This document shows positions 19,130 to 26,859 of a stretch of DNA of 64,000 nucleotides, one piece after another. Position numbers and translations under genes: made by a program. Each line of letters opens with the position of its first letter. Position 1 is the stretch's first letter. The notes under the pieces are model-generated. The model was not told where the DNA came from and searched no databases. It saw only the letters and a list, made by a program, of their open reading frames with translations. Source of the stretch: Bhargavaea sp. CC-171006. GTDB taxonomy: Bacteria > Bacillota > Bacilli > Bacillales_A > Planococcaceae. The DNA is taken from positions 186,001-250,000 of the forward strand of contig NZ_QUZH01000023.1 of assembly GCF_009761675.1 (NCBI RefSeq), written 5' to 3'.

Positions 19130-19282
19130 TTAGTCTGAGGATGTAAAGAGTCTGAGGATGTAAAGAAGTACGGCAAGTTTCATAAGCGGCATGAAATTCT
19201 CCCGTTCGTCCTGTCCGAGGACCGCTCCGGTGACCGCAAGGATCCCGATCAGCCAGATCAGGCCGGCAATCCATTCCCACAT
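19130..19282 (-). pseudogene. spoIIIAF: spoIIIAF remnant, N-terminal membrane part only
   Basis: A 50-codon frame on the minus strand, ATG 19282 to TAA 19130, starting 5 nt after the spoIIIAE stop. It encodes two hydrophobic segments (about 5-22 and 33-46) joined by a short charged loop (GQDEREN), like the N-terminal membrane part of SpoIIIAF (about 206 aa in B. subtilis). The soluble C-terminal domain is gone. The frame ends inside a 17-bp tandem duplication. Position between AE and AG supports the identification; sequence similarity alone would not. Removing one duplicate copy extends the frame by only about 7 codons, so other damage is present. Confidence 0.65.
19132..19165. repeat. 17-bp tandem duplication in spoIIIAF
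   Basis: AGTCTGAGGATGTAAAG occurs twice head to tail, at 19132-19148 and 19149-19165. 17 is not a multiple of 3, so the duplication shifts the spoIIIAF frame. Confidence 0.95.
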
Positions 19283-19286
19283 TCCC

Positions 19287-20186
19287 TCACCCCGCTCCTG
19301 CAATGACCTTGATCAGGACGATGGATAATATGGCAGTGTAAAAAATCGCGAATGCCACGACCAGCATGATTCCGCAGAGGACGAATAGCGTCTTTCCGAT
19401 ATCGTCGAAAAGTCCTGCAAGATCCTCATGTGCAAATGGTTCGCACAGTGCAGCGATCCATTTGTAGAGAAATGCCGTCAGAAGCACATAGGCCACGGGG
19501 GTCAGGCTGGTCACGAGCAGCGCCACGATCAGATAACTGCCGGCGATCGGCGCCATGCCCGAGGAATACTTCCCGACAACGCCCATCGTATCCGTGATGA
19601 ATGATCCGACAAGAGGCACATGCTGGCGCAGCAATGCCTTGATCGGTTCCGCAATGGCGCTCCCCGATGACCATGCCATGGCTCCGGTTGCGGTGATGAA
19701 GAGTGAGTAGCAGGCGATGATCACGGAAATTGCGCCAAGAAGGGTTACCCTGATCATTTCTGAGATCCTTGTAAACGGAATTTCCGGCACAAGCCTGGAC
19801 AGGTAGTCGAGAATAAAGCTCACAATCAGAAGCGGAACCATCCATTTGCCCCCGATCACGACGGCACCCTGAACAAAAAGGAAAACGGCAGGATTCCAGT
19901 TGATGAGCGATAGCGCACCTCCCGCAGCGGCCATTCCGGCTGCCAGAACCGGGTAGATGCCGAGAAACAGCCCTGTCATTTTCCCGACGAGCCCGTCCAT
20001 CATGCGCACCGCATCGATAGCCGGGCCCATGGCGGCCGCCCCCGCCGATACAAGAAGGAATAGCCTTGTCCATTCGCGGAATTGCGGGACGACGAAATCC
20101 GCCGCCAGAGCCGCAGCGGAAAGGACGATGATCAGCACAAATAGTCTTACGGGAGGTCCGGCAACGGCGGCGACCAGATCCCACAT
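19287..20186 (-). CDS. spoIIIAE: Stage III sporulation protein AE, N-terminally short
   Basis: 299 aa against about 399 in B. subtilis. A polytopic membrane protein with about seven or eight hydrophobic segments. The start MWDLVAAV corresponds to about residue 85 of the usual protein, so the signal peptide and first extracytoplasmic region are absent; the upstream 19 nt before spoIIIAD leave no room for them. Conserved stretch SYLIVALLVTSLTP and C-terminal membrane helices remain. Probably a reduced or non-functional form. Confidence 0.85.
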   Translation of the reverse strand: MWDLVAAVAGPPVRLFVLIIVLSAAALAADFVVPQFREWTRLFLLVSAGAAAMGPAIDAVRMMDGLVGKMTGLFLGIYPVLAAGMAAAGGALSLINWNPAVFLFVQGAVVIGGKWMVPLLIVSFILDYLSRLVPEIPFTRISEMIRVTLLGAISVIIACYSLFITATGAMAWSSGSAIAEPIKALLRQHVPLVGSFITDTMGVVGKYSSGMAPIAGSYLIVALLVTSLTPVAYVLLTAFLYKWIAALCEPFAHEDLAGLFDDIGKTLFVLCGIMLVVAFAIFYTAILSIVLIKVIAGAG

Positions 20187-20205
20187 CCCACTCGCCCCCT
20201 TTCCT

Positions 20206-20580
20206 TCATGGCAGCAGGCCGGTAAGGACTCCCGCGGTCTCCCTGAATTCCCCCAGCCAGATTCCCAGAAGCATCAGCTGGACTGCCATATGGGAGAGAC
20301 GGCCTATCGGGGCATATCCTAATTCCCCGAGCATGTCCCGGAACGAGGCCGATAGGTAAAACAGGAAAGCGGAGCCGGCGATGAGCCTGATCTGCCTGGC
20401 TCCCGGCCCGTCCCATGCCAGCGGAAGCTCCTGCAGCAGCGGAACGGCCATCCGGAAAGTCAGCTGTGCCAGAAGCAGGAAAAAGAAGATCAGAAGGAAA
20501 AACGGTGCCATCCTGGGCAAGAAAGTTTCCAGCATGATCAGCAGGAACACCATGATGACGGCGGAAAGAATGATCTCCAT
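20206..20580 (-). CDS. spoIIIAD: Stage III sporulation protein AD
   Basis: 124 aa (B. subtilis 133). Four hydrophobic segments; the order and size match SpoIIIAD. Starts 9 nt after spoIIIAC. In sporulators it is part of the membrane base of the SpoIIIA-SpoIIQ feeding channel. Sequence appears intact. Confidence 0.85.
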   Translation of the reverse strand: MEIILSAVIMVFLLIMLETFLPRMAPFFLLIFFFLLLAQLTFRMAVPLLQELPLAWDGPGARQIRLIAGSAFLFYLSASFRDMLGELGYAPIGRLSHMAVQLMLLGIWLGEFRETAGVLTGLLP

Positions 20581-20589
20581 GAGAGCCCT

Positions 20590-20793
20590 CTACGCCGAAA
20601 GCCAGGAAAAGAAGGATGAGATTTCCGTAAAGAAAATCCGGAGGAAGCGAAGCATCTCTGCGGTGATATACAGATAGGCGATGAAAAATATGAAAAAAGA
20701 ATACTCCTTTTTCCCCGTCTGCTCGAAAAACAGATGCAGGAAGGCGATGACGAGACCGACTCCCGCTACCCGGAGAATATCTTGAAGTTCCAC
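20590..20793 (-). CDS. spoIIIAC: Stage III sporulation protein AC
   Basis: 67 aa, normal length, two membrane helices; begins ELQDILRVAGVGLVIAF and has the internal EQTGKKEY loop typical of SpoIIIAC. Start is GTG 20793 with GGGAGGG upstream. It is now the first gene of the operon: spoIIIAA (ATPase) and spoIIIAB, which normally precede it together with the sigma-E promoter, are missing and the 20-bp array starts about 10 nt upstream of its ribosome site. Confidence 0.88.
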   Translation of the reverse strand: MELQDILRVAGVGLVIAFLHLFFEQTGKKEYSFFIFFIAYLYITAEMLRFLRIFFTEISSFFSWLSA

Positions 20794-20818
20794 ATGCGGC
20801 CCTCCCGTTTTTTCGAGT

Positions 20819-21317
20819 GTATGCGGCTCCGGAAGGGGTTATGCGGTTCTGCAGGGGCTGGGGCCATGCGGCAAGTCAGGTGATCCATGCGGTAAGTGGC
20901 ATGTCTATGTGGCAAATTGAAGACCAATGTCAATTGCGCAGCCCATGTAGCAAACGGCAAGCCCATATGGCAAATCACAGGTCTATGCGGCAAATGGCAG
21001 ATCCATGCGGCAAATCACAAGCCCATATGGCAAATCGTAGGCCCATGCGGCAAATGGCAGGTCCATGGGGCAATCCACGAGCCCATGCAGCAAACGGCAA
21101 GCCCATATGGCAATTCACGAGCCCATGCGGCAAATCACAGGTCTATGCGGCAATTCCCGGATCCCGTACTGCAAATGGCAAGCCCTTATTGCATATCGCG
21201 GCGCCATGTTTCAAGTGGCAATTTCTTATTGCAAGTCAGCAGCCAAGTTTCAATTGGCGGGTTCTTGTTTCAAGTCACGAGGCTTTGTTTCAAGTCGCAA
21301 ACCCCATATTTCAAAAC
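20819..21317. repeat. Degenerate 20-bp tandem repeat array (about 25 units)
   Basis: Units begin at nearly regular 20-bp steps (for example 20945, 20965, 20985 and so on to 21145). The central units fit ATGCGGCAAATCACAGGCCC loosely, with constant CAA at unit positions 7-9 and variable bases 11-18. Left-most units have lengths of 25, 21, 20 and 18; right-most units drift to TTGTTTCAAG-type starts. No spacers, so not CRISPR. The array fills the whole space between the spoIIIAC ribosome site and the efp terminator. Plus-strand stop codons are depleted: 21065-21341 is open in all three plus frames, but no ribosome site supports a gene. Confidence 0.9.
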
Positions 21318-21356
21318 AAAAAACTGCAGACATGCGGTTGATCCGCTTGTCTGCAG
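21318..21356 (-). terminator. Terminator of efp
   Basis: CTGCAGACATGCGG (21324-21337) pairs with CCGCTTGTCTGCAG (21343-21356, one bulge), with TTTTTTG following on the minus strand. Shares the CTGCAGACA arm with hairpins at 28343 and 57566. Confidence 0.8.
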
Positions 21357-21381
21357 CCTGTTGGTTCGTATGGTTTCCCGT

Positions 21382-21939
21382 TTACGCGCGGGAAACGTAT
21401 TCACCTTCGGAGGTGTTGATGATCAGGCGGTCGCCTGAGTTGACGAAGAACGGAACCTGGACGACCAGGCCGGTTTCCATCGTTGCCGGCTTGGAGCCTC
21501 CGCTTGCCGTGTCGCCCTTGATACCCGGCTCGGTTTCCGACACTTCGAGCTCGACTGTAGCCGGAAGGTCGACGCCAAGCGTTTCACCCTGGTATTGGAT
21601 CACGTGGACTTCCATGTTCTCCTTAAGGAACTTCAGCTCGTATTCAATCTGGTTTTCACCCAGTTCGATCTGCTCGTAGTTGTCCGTGTCCATGAACACA
21701 TGCTGGTCGCCGTTTGCATACAGGTACTGCATGCGTCGGTTGTCGATTTGTGCGCGTTCCACTTTTTCTCCGCCGCGGAAAGTCTTTTCCGTGGTGTTCC
21801 CGTTTCGCAGATTGCGGAGCTTGGAGCGGACGAATGCCGCGCCCTTGCCCGGTTTTACGTGCTGGAAGTCCAGGACACGGTAGATGTCGCCGTCCACTTC
21901 GATGGTGAGGCCGGTTTTAAAATCGTTTACAGAAATCAT
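21382..21939 (-). CDS. efp: Translation elongation factor P
   Basis: 185 aa, three beta-barrel domains. Relieves ribosome stalling at polyproline. The tip loop KPGKGAAF places K32 at the modification position. Middle OB domain (about 65-125) and C-terminal signature around [12 protein letters not shown] are complete. ATG at 21939 follows GGAGGATC. Lies just after the Xaa-Pro peptidase gene, the usual Bacillales order, with a strong terminator behind it. Confidence 0.98.
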   Translation of the reverse strand: MISVNDFKTGLTIEVDGDIYRVLDFQHVKPGKGAAFVRSKLRNLRNGNTTEKTFRGGEKVERAQIDNRRMQYLYANGDQHVFMDTDNYEQIELGENQIEYELKFLKENMEVHVIQYQGETLGVDLPATVELEVSETEPGIKGDTASGGSKPATMETGLVVQVPFFVNSGDRLIINTSEGEYVSRA

Positions 21940-21960
21940 GTGAGATCCTCCATTTGATTG

Positions 21961-23022
21961 TTATAGGATAATGAGCTGCTTCGGTGATGACGTCAGCAGT
22001 TCGCAGCCGTCTTCCGTGATAAGCACGTCGTCTTCAATGCGGACGCCGCCAAGACCCGGAACGTAAATGCCCGGCTCGACCGTAACGACCATACCCGGCT
22101 CGAGAACCGTGTCGGAACGGAAGGAAAGGCCCGGTCCCTCGTGAACTTCAAGACCGATTCCGTGTCCCGTGGAATGTCCGAATGCTTCACCGTAACCATG
22201 TTCTTTGATGTAGTCCCGGGCTACGGCATCCGCCTCTTTCCCTGTCATACCCGGTTTGAGCGCGGAACATGCACGCTGCTGGGCTTCCAGGACGATATGG
22301 TAGATCTTCTTGAGCTCTTCAGACGGCTCTCCTACCGCGATGGTGCGTGTGATATCCGATACATATCCGTCATACAAAGCACCGAAGTCCAATGTGACCA
22401 TGTCGCCGTTTTCGATTGTCTTATCGGTCGCGACCCCATGCGGAAGCGCCGAGCGCTTGCCTGAAGCTACAATCGTGTCAAACGATGATTCCGCGGCACC
22501 CAGGCGCCGCATGAAGAACTCCAGCTCGTTGGACACTTCCAGTTCGGTTACACCCGGTTTGATGAACGTGAGGATGTGGCTGAACGCCTCGTCGGCAATG
22601 CTGGCCGCCTTGCGGATGGTCTGGAGCTCATCGTCCGCTTTGACCATCCGAAGCTTCTCGATCACATCCGAGACGGGGATCCACTCCGCCTCCGCTGCTT
22701 TGCGGTAATGGTCGTATTCGGCATAAGGCAGCGTATCCTGTTCGAAGCCGATTTTCTGGATACCCATCGCTTCGATCTGTTCAGCGACCGCATCTTTCAT
22801 CAGTCCCGACTGCTTGACGATGCGGTAGCCGGAAACTTGTTCTCCGGCCTGTTCCGTATACCGGAAATCCGTAATGAAAACAGCATCATCACGTGAAATG
22901 ACCGCCGTTCCGGCAGTTCCCGTGAAGCCGGTCATGTAGCGCCGGCTGTACGGGTTCGTGACAAGAAACCCATCGATTCCGAGCCTGTCGAAAGAAGCAC
23001 GGAACGCCTTTAATTTATCCAT
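21961..23022 (-). CDS. yqhT: Xaa-Pro aminopeptidase (M24 family, YqhT-like)
   Basis: 353 aa. N-terminal creatinase-like domain (about 1-125) and a C-terminal pita-bread metallopeptidase with ligands in LDFGALYDGYVSD (Asp, Asp), GHSTGHGIG (His), VEPGIYV (Glu) and RIEDD (Glu). Cleaves N-terminal residues before proline; cytoplasmic. ATG 23022 follows AAAAGGGG with 2 nt between it and the aroQ stop; the longer in-frame ATGs lie inside aroQ. Confidence 0.95.
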   Translation of the reverse strand: MDKLKAFRASFDRLGIDGFLVTNPYSRRYMTGFTGTAGTAVISRDDAVFITDFRYTEQAGEQVSGYRIVKQSGLMKDAVAEQIEAMGIQKIGFEQDTLPYAEYDHYRKAAEAEWIPVSDVIEKLRMVKADDELQTIRKAASIADEAFSHILTFIKPGVTELEVSNELEFFMRRLGAAESSFDTIVASGKRSALPHGVATDKTIENGDMVTLDFGALYDGYVSDITRTIAVGEPSEELKKIYHIVLEAQQRACSALKPGMTGKEADAVARDYIKEHGYGEAFGHSTGHGIGLEVHEGPGLSFRSDTVLEPGMVVTVEPGIYVPGLGGVRIEDDVLITEDGCELLTSSPKQLIIL

Positions 23023-23024
23023 GA

Positions 23025-23465
23025 TCATTCCCCTTTTCCCATCCGAAGGAGGGCGAGCATCGCCAGATCGTATCCATAGGTCCCCATGCCCGCAATCTGG
23101 CCGGTGCATACCGGGGCAAGATACGAATGGTGCCTGAAGGCCTCCCGCTTATGTATATTCGAGATATGCACTTCGATAGTCGGCAGCCCGGCATCAGCGA
23201 CCGCGTCCCGCAGGGCGACCGATGTATGGGTATAGGCCGCCGGATTAAAGATGATGCCGTCCGTTCCATCCTCTGCAGCCTCCTGAATTCTGTCGACCAA
23301 TGCACCTTCGTGATTGGACTGATCAAATTCCAGGTCGGCACCATTGTCGCGTGCCAATTGCCGGAGCCTCTCTTCAACATCGGCAAGAGTTTCGCTGCCG
23401 TAGATCTCGGGTTCCCTTTTCCCGAGCCTGTTCAGGTTCGGGCCGTTCAGACAAAGGATTTTCAT
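23025..23465 (-). CDS. aroQ: 3-dehydroquinate dehydratase, type II
   Basis: Third step of the shikimate pathway. 146 aa, the usual type II size. Motifs: [18 protein letters not shown] (residues about 5-22, with the catalytic Arg and Tyr), [13 protein letters not shown] near 75, and EVHISN near 100 with the catalytic His. ATG 23465 follows AAAGGAGGG; upstream codons are not part of the conserved protein. Confidence 0.97.
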   Translation of the reverse strand: MKILCLNGPNLNRLGKREPEIYGSETLADVEERLRQLARDNGADLEFDQSNHEGALVDRIQEAAEDGTDGIIFNPAAYTHTSVALRDAVADAGLPTIEVHISNIHKREAFRHHSYLAPVCTGQIAGMGTYGYDLAMLALLRMGKGE

Positions 23466-23530
23466 CGCAAGCCCTCCTTTCAGCAGATTCATCATCATTT
23501 TATCATACGCAAGCAGACGGACAACGTTTT

Positions 23531-23953
23531 TCACGTGTCCGCCTGCTGTTTTTTATGGAATACCGCCGTTTCCATCACAAACCGTGTCACTATTAGGATC
23601 AGTGCCGCGTAAGGCACGGAAATGGCTTTCCTGAATTCGTCATAGCCGGCAGGCCTTACGATCAGCCATTCAGTCAGTCCCGCGATTACGAGGCCGACGA
23701 CGGCAGCCGTAATGGAAACCTTCCACTTCCATGAAAGGGCGAAGAGATAATACGAAATGAGTGCAACCACACAGATGGCGACGAACAAAAGCAGCCATCT
23801 GGCCACCCAGTGTCCATCTGCAAAAATCCCGTATCGTTCCGCCCAGCCGGTCGGATTCCATTTGATGAACTTGAAATAATGAAGAAATTTCAACCCGGCT
23901 GTCAGAATGAGCGCCACTGCCCCGGCCGTCCAGAACGGCAGCTGTTTAAACAT
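23531..23953 (-). CDS. yqhR: YqhR-type membrane protein
   Basis: 140 aa from ATG 23953 (MFKQLPFW), which follows GGGGAGGTGG. Four hydrophobic segments (about 8-26, 52-75, 80-100, 115-132) with [15 protein letters not shown] between the first two. Position beside aroQ and topology match the YqhR family of unknown function. A longer frame to 24001 has no ribosome site. Confidence 0.8.
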   Translation of the reverse strand: MFKQLPFWTAGAVALILTAGLKFLHYFKFIKWNPTGWAERYGIFADGHWVARWLLLFVAICVVALISYYLFALSWKWKVSITAAVVGLVIAGLTEWLIVRPAGYDEFRKAISVPYAALILIVTRFVMETAVFHKKQQADT

Positions 23954-24030
23954 CGGACCACCTCCCCGGTCTCTTACCATGATGGGACCGGGAATCGTCA
24001 TTTATTCAGGTTGTTCCGGTTATTGAAGCG

Positions 24031-24064
24031 AAAAAGAAAAACGGGCACCCCAAGGGATGCCCGT
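24031..24064 (-). terminator. Terminator of nrdJ
   Basis: ACGGGCACCC (24041-24050) pairs with GGGATGCCCGT (24054-24064, one bulge); TTTTTCTTTTT follows on the minus strand. Confidence 0.85.
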
Positions 24065-24091
24065 ACATTGATTAAAAGATGTCAGGAATGA

Positions 24092-26659
24092 TTACAGACC
24101 GCATTTCAGCTGTGCCCCGCAGTTTGTGCAGGAGTTGCAGCCGCCGATTTCTTCGACTGTCCCTTTACGGCAGACCGGGCACGTATCACCGATTTCCGAT
24201 CCGATCGTGACATTGGTCGACCGGAGGGCCTGGATGGTGTCCACGAGAACGACCGGACGTTTTTCTTCGACCTTTTCCTCGATCTCTGCTTCCGGGTCGT
24301 TTTCCTCGGCCTTAAGCGTCAGCACCTGTGAATCGCGGGAACCGTCGACGTAGACCGTGCCGCCCTTTGCTCCGCCGTGGTATAGGCGCTCATAAACCGA
24401 TTCGACCTGCTCGACCGTATAGCCTTTCGGCGCGTTGACGGTCTTGGAGATGGAGCTGTCGATCCATTGCTGGATAACGCATTGGACGTCCGCATGTTCT
24501 TCCGGTGTCAGGTCCATTGATGTGGCAAACCAGTCAGGCAGCTGATCCGGATCGGCATCCGGGTTGGCCGTCAGATATTCTTCCACGATCTCCGCCTTGA
24601 CCTCGATGAACTTGCCGAGACGGCCGCTCCTGTAATAAGTGAATGAGAAGTAAGGCTCAAGTCCCGTGCTGACTCCGACCATGGTGCCCGTGGAACCCGT
24701 CGGCGCGACCGTCAGCAGATGAGAGTTTCGGATTCCGTGTTCAAGTACGCCCTGACGGATATCCTCCGGCATGCGCTTCATGTATCCGGTGTTGATGAAC
24801 CGCTCCCTGAGTTCCTTGGTTTCTTCTTCCGTCTTGCCGACGAGGAACGGGAAGCTGCCCTTTTCTTTTGCCAGCTCGATTGATTCACGATAGGCGGTTG
24901 TGGCAATGGCTTCGAAAACTTCATCGACAAGCTGGTTGCCTTCCTCCGAGCCGTAGCGTTTGCCGCAGTAGATCAGAAGGTCAGCGAGACCCATGACGCC
25001 GAGTCCGACACGGCGTTCCCCGAGTGCCTGGCGCTCGTTTTCAGGAAGGAAGTACGGTGTGGCATCGATGACATTGTCCTGCATCCGGACACCGGTCCGA
25101 ACCGTTTCCCGGAGTTTGTCATAGTCGACCTTGCGTGTTTCCTTGTCTGCCATCTCGGCGAGGTTGACCGCAGCAAGGTTGCAGACGGAGTACGGCGCGA
25201 GCGGCTGCTCTCCGCATGGGTTTGTCGCCACTACCTGCTGGCCGTAAGCTTTCGCGTTTGTCATGTCGTTGGCATTATCGATAAAGAAGATGCCGGGCTC
25301 TGCAGAGTATGTGGCGCAGATGTTGATGAGATTCCACAGTTCGCGCGCCTTCATGGAACGGTATGTGCGGATGGCGAATCCTCGCTTTTCCCATTCGCGC
25401 ACATCTCCGGACTGGTGCCATTCTTCGTTGTACACGTCCATCTCTTCAGGCGAATACTGCTCCACGTAAGGGAAGCGAAGCCGGTGTTCCCCGTCTTCTT
25501 CCACAGCCTTCATGAAATCGGAAGTGAGGGTGACCGAAATGTTGGCGCCAGTCAGGAACTCAGGGTTGTGGACAGAGTACGTTCCGCCGTCACGCAGCTT
25601 ATGTTCGGCATCGCGGATGATCGCATCGCTGAAGCCGCCAAGACCCGGAATGTTCTTGTAGTTCACAATGCCCTGGTACATGGCTTCTTCCTGCTGGGTG
25701 AACGGTTTGAATTTCAGCTTTTCCTTGGCAAGCTTCCGGATATGCTCGTCGTTCGTGTTCTCCACCAGGTAGCGGAGGATTCGCGGGTTCTGCATTTTCG
25801 AAATGATGAACTCGACAATGTCAGGGTGCCAGTCCGCGAGCATGATCATCTGTGCGCCCCTCCGGGATCCGCCCTGCTCGACCAGGTGGGTCAGCTTCGC
25901 GATATCATCCAGCCAGGAAACCGAGCCGGACGACTTGCCGTTAACGCCCCGCGCAAGCGTGTTGCGCGGACGAAGCGTAGATCCGTTCGTCCCGACGCCA
26001 CCGCCCCGGCTCATGATTTCCATGACCTGTTTGCGGTGATCCGAAATACCTTCGCGGGAGTCTGCCACAAATGGCATGACATAGCAGTTAAAGTAGGTGA
26101 CATCCGTATCTGCGCCCGCACCGTAGAGGACACGGCCCGCCGGGATGAAGTTCAGCGAAACCAGCTCCTTGTAAAAGCGCTCGAACGATGCCCGGCGGGT
26201 CTCTTCGTCCTTCTCCACGGATGATAGCCCTGTGGCATTCCGTTTGGCGATCTGCTCATAAAAGACTTCAAGCGGCTTTTCGATCACATCAACGGGACGG
26301 GTGACAATCCCCTTTTCCTGTTCTGACGGGTCGTCGATCGCGGAACGGTAATCCGGTTCGATCCAGATGTCGGCCATGTCCTTTTCCCGGTCGAGGGAAA
26401 GGATATAGCCAAGTCCCCTTGCAGGGAATTTCGGGTCTTCCTTGACTGTCAGGACGACGAAGTCCCCCTCGCCCAGTGTTTTTTTCTCGGTATCTTTAAA
26501 CGAGTAACGGTCGATCATGACCAGCCGGGAGACCCCTTTGTGCCGGATCTGCATCTCTTCCGTGACCGGATGAACCTGTTGAAAACCGGCAATGTCCCTG
26601 TTCAGTTTTGAAACGTCCAGCGTCGGTTGGTTTTTGTGTGAAGCGATGACCAATACCAT
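24092..26659 (-). CDS. nrdJ: Adenosylcobalamin-dependent (class II) ribonucleoside reductase
   Basis: 855 aa. Makes deoxyribonucleotides using vitamin B12 as radical source, active with or without oxygen. Visible landmarks: FNCYVMP (first redox Cys) near 190, SRGGGVGTNGSTLRPRN near 218, the NPCGEQPL active-site loop in the middle, PTGSTGTMVG in the barrel, and a C-terminal Cys-rich tail (CPVC, CNSCTNC, KCGL) that shuttles electrons or binds zinc. ATG 26659 leaves only 2 nt after AGGAGG; TTG 26653 at 8-nt spacing may be the real start. B. subtilis has no homolog at this locus. Confidence 0.96.
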   Translation of the reverse strand: MVLVIASHKNQPTLDVSKLNRDIAGFQQVHPVTEEMQIRHKGVSRLVMIDRYSFKDTEKKTLGEGDFVVLTVKEDPKFPARGLGYILSLDREKDMADIWIEPDYRSAIDDPSEQEKGIVTRPVDVIEKPLEVFYEQIAKRNATGLSSVEKDEETRRASFERFYKELVSLNFIPAGRVLYGAGADTDVTYFNCYVMPFVADSREGISDHRKQVMEIMSRGGGVGTNGSTLRPRNTLARGVNGKSSGSVSWLDDIAKLTHLVEQGGSRRGAQMIMLADWHPDIVEFIISKMQNPRILRYLVENTNDEHIRKLAKEKLKFKPFTQQEEAMYQGIVNYKNIPGLGGFSDAIIRDAEHKLRDGGTYSVHNPEFLTGANISVTLTSDFMKAVEEDGEHRLRFPYVEQYSPEEMDVYNEEWHQSGDVREWEKRGFAIRTYRSMKARELWNLINICATYSAEPGIFFIDNANDMTNAKAYGQQVVATNPCGEQPLAPYSVCNLAAVNLAEMADKETRKVDYDKLRETVRTGVRMQDNVIDATPYFLPENERQALGERRVGLGVMGLADLLIYCGKRYGSEEGNQLVDEVFEAIATTAYRESIELAKEKGSFPFLVGKTEEETKELRERFINTGYMKRMPEDIRQGVLEHGIRNSHLLTVAPTGSTGTMVGVSTGLEPYFSFTYYRSGRLGKFIEVKAEIVEEYLTANPDADPDQLPDWFATSMDLTPEEHADVQCVIQQWIDSSISKTVNAPKGYTVEQVESVYERLYHGGAKGGTVYVDGSRDSQVLTLKAEENDPEAEIEEKVEEKRPVVLVDTIQALRSTNVTIGSEIGDTCPVCRKGTVEEIGGCNSCTNCGAQLKCGL

Positions 26660-26686
26660 GACCTCCTCGAGTGTCCTTTATGATAG

Positions 26687-26716
26687 ATACTATATCTAGT
26701 AGTATGTACTTCCCAA
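26687..26716 (-). promoter_or_regulatory. nrdJ promoter with overlapping NrdR-box-like site
   Basis: Minus strand TTGGGA (26716-26711), 16 nt, TATAGT (26694-26689). The 16 bp at 26687-26702 read ATACTATATCTAGTAG, keeping the CTATAT-TAG core of the NrdR consensus and overlapping the -10. A weaker second site may lie one and a half turns upstream near 26718-26733. Confidence 0.5.
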
Positions 26717-26859
26717 CTCTACTACATGTTGAAACTCGGTATCAAGAACCTAAATTTCGCCTTGACATTTCCGGATAGACGCCAATGTCATGGGGCTGCT
26801 GGGTTCGACCGGTTTCGACACAAAACGGGAAAAACAAAAATGATCGGAAAGTCCCTGAT

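Noticed and set aside
20819-21317. Possible CRISPR array
   Set aside because: Units are directly abutting 20-mers with no unique spacers, and no cas gene is in the window.
20817-21679. Protein-coding genes in the 20-bp array
   Set aside because: No ribosome site or plausible promoter; the open frames follow from the repeat unit lacking stop codons, and one runs antisense through efp.
26792-26820. GGGGCTG...GGTTCGAC...GGTTTCGAC resembles the 5' end of tmRNA (ssrA)
   Set aside because: No tag reading frame, pseudoknots or CCA-type 3' end follow before lipM ends at 26860, so at most a short chance match or remnant.
26660-26859. Cobalamin riboswitch in the nrdJ leader
   Set aside because: No B12-box-like sequence or suitable folding blocks in the 200-nt leader.
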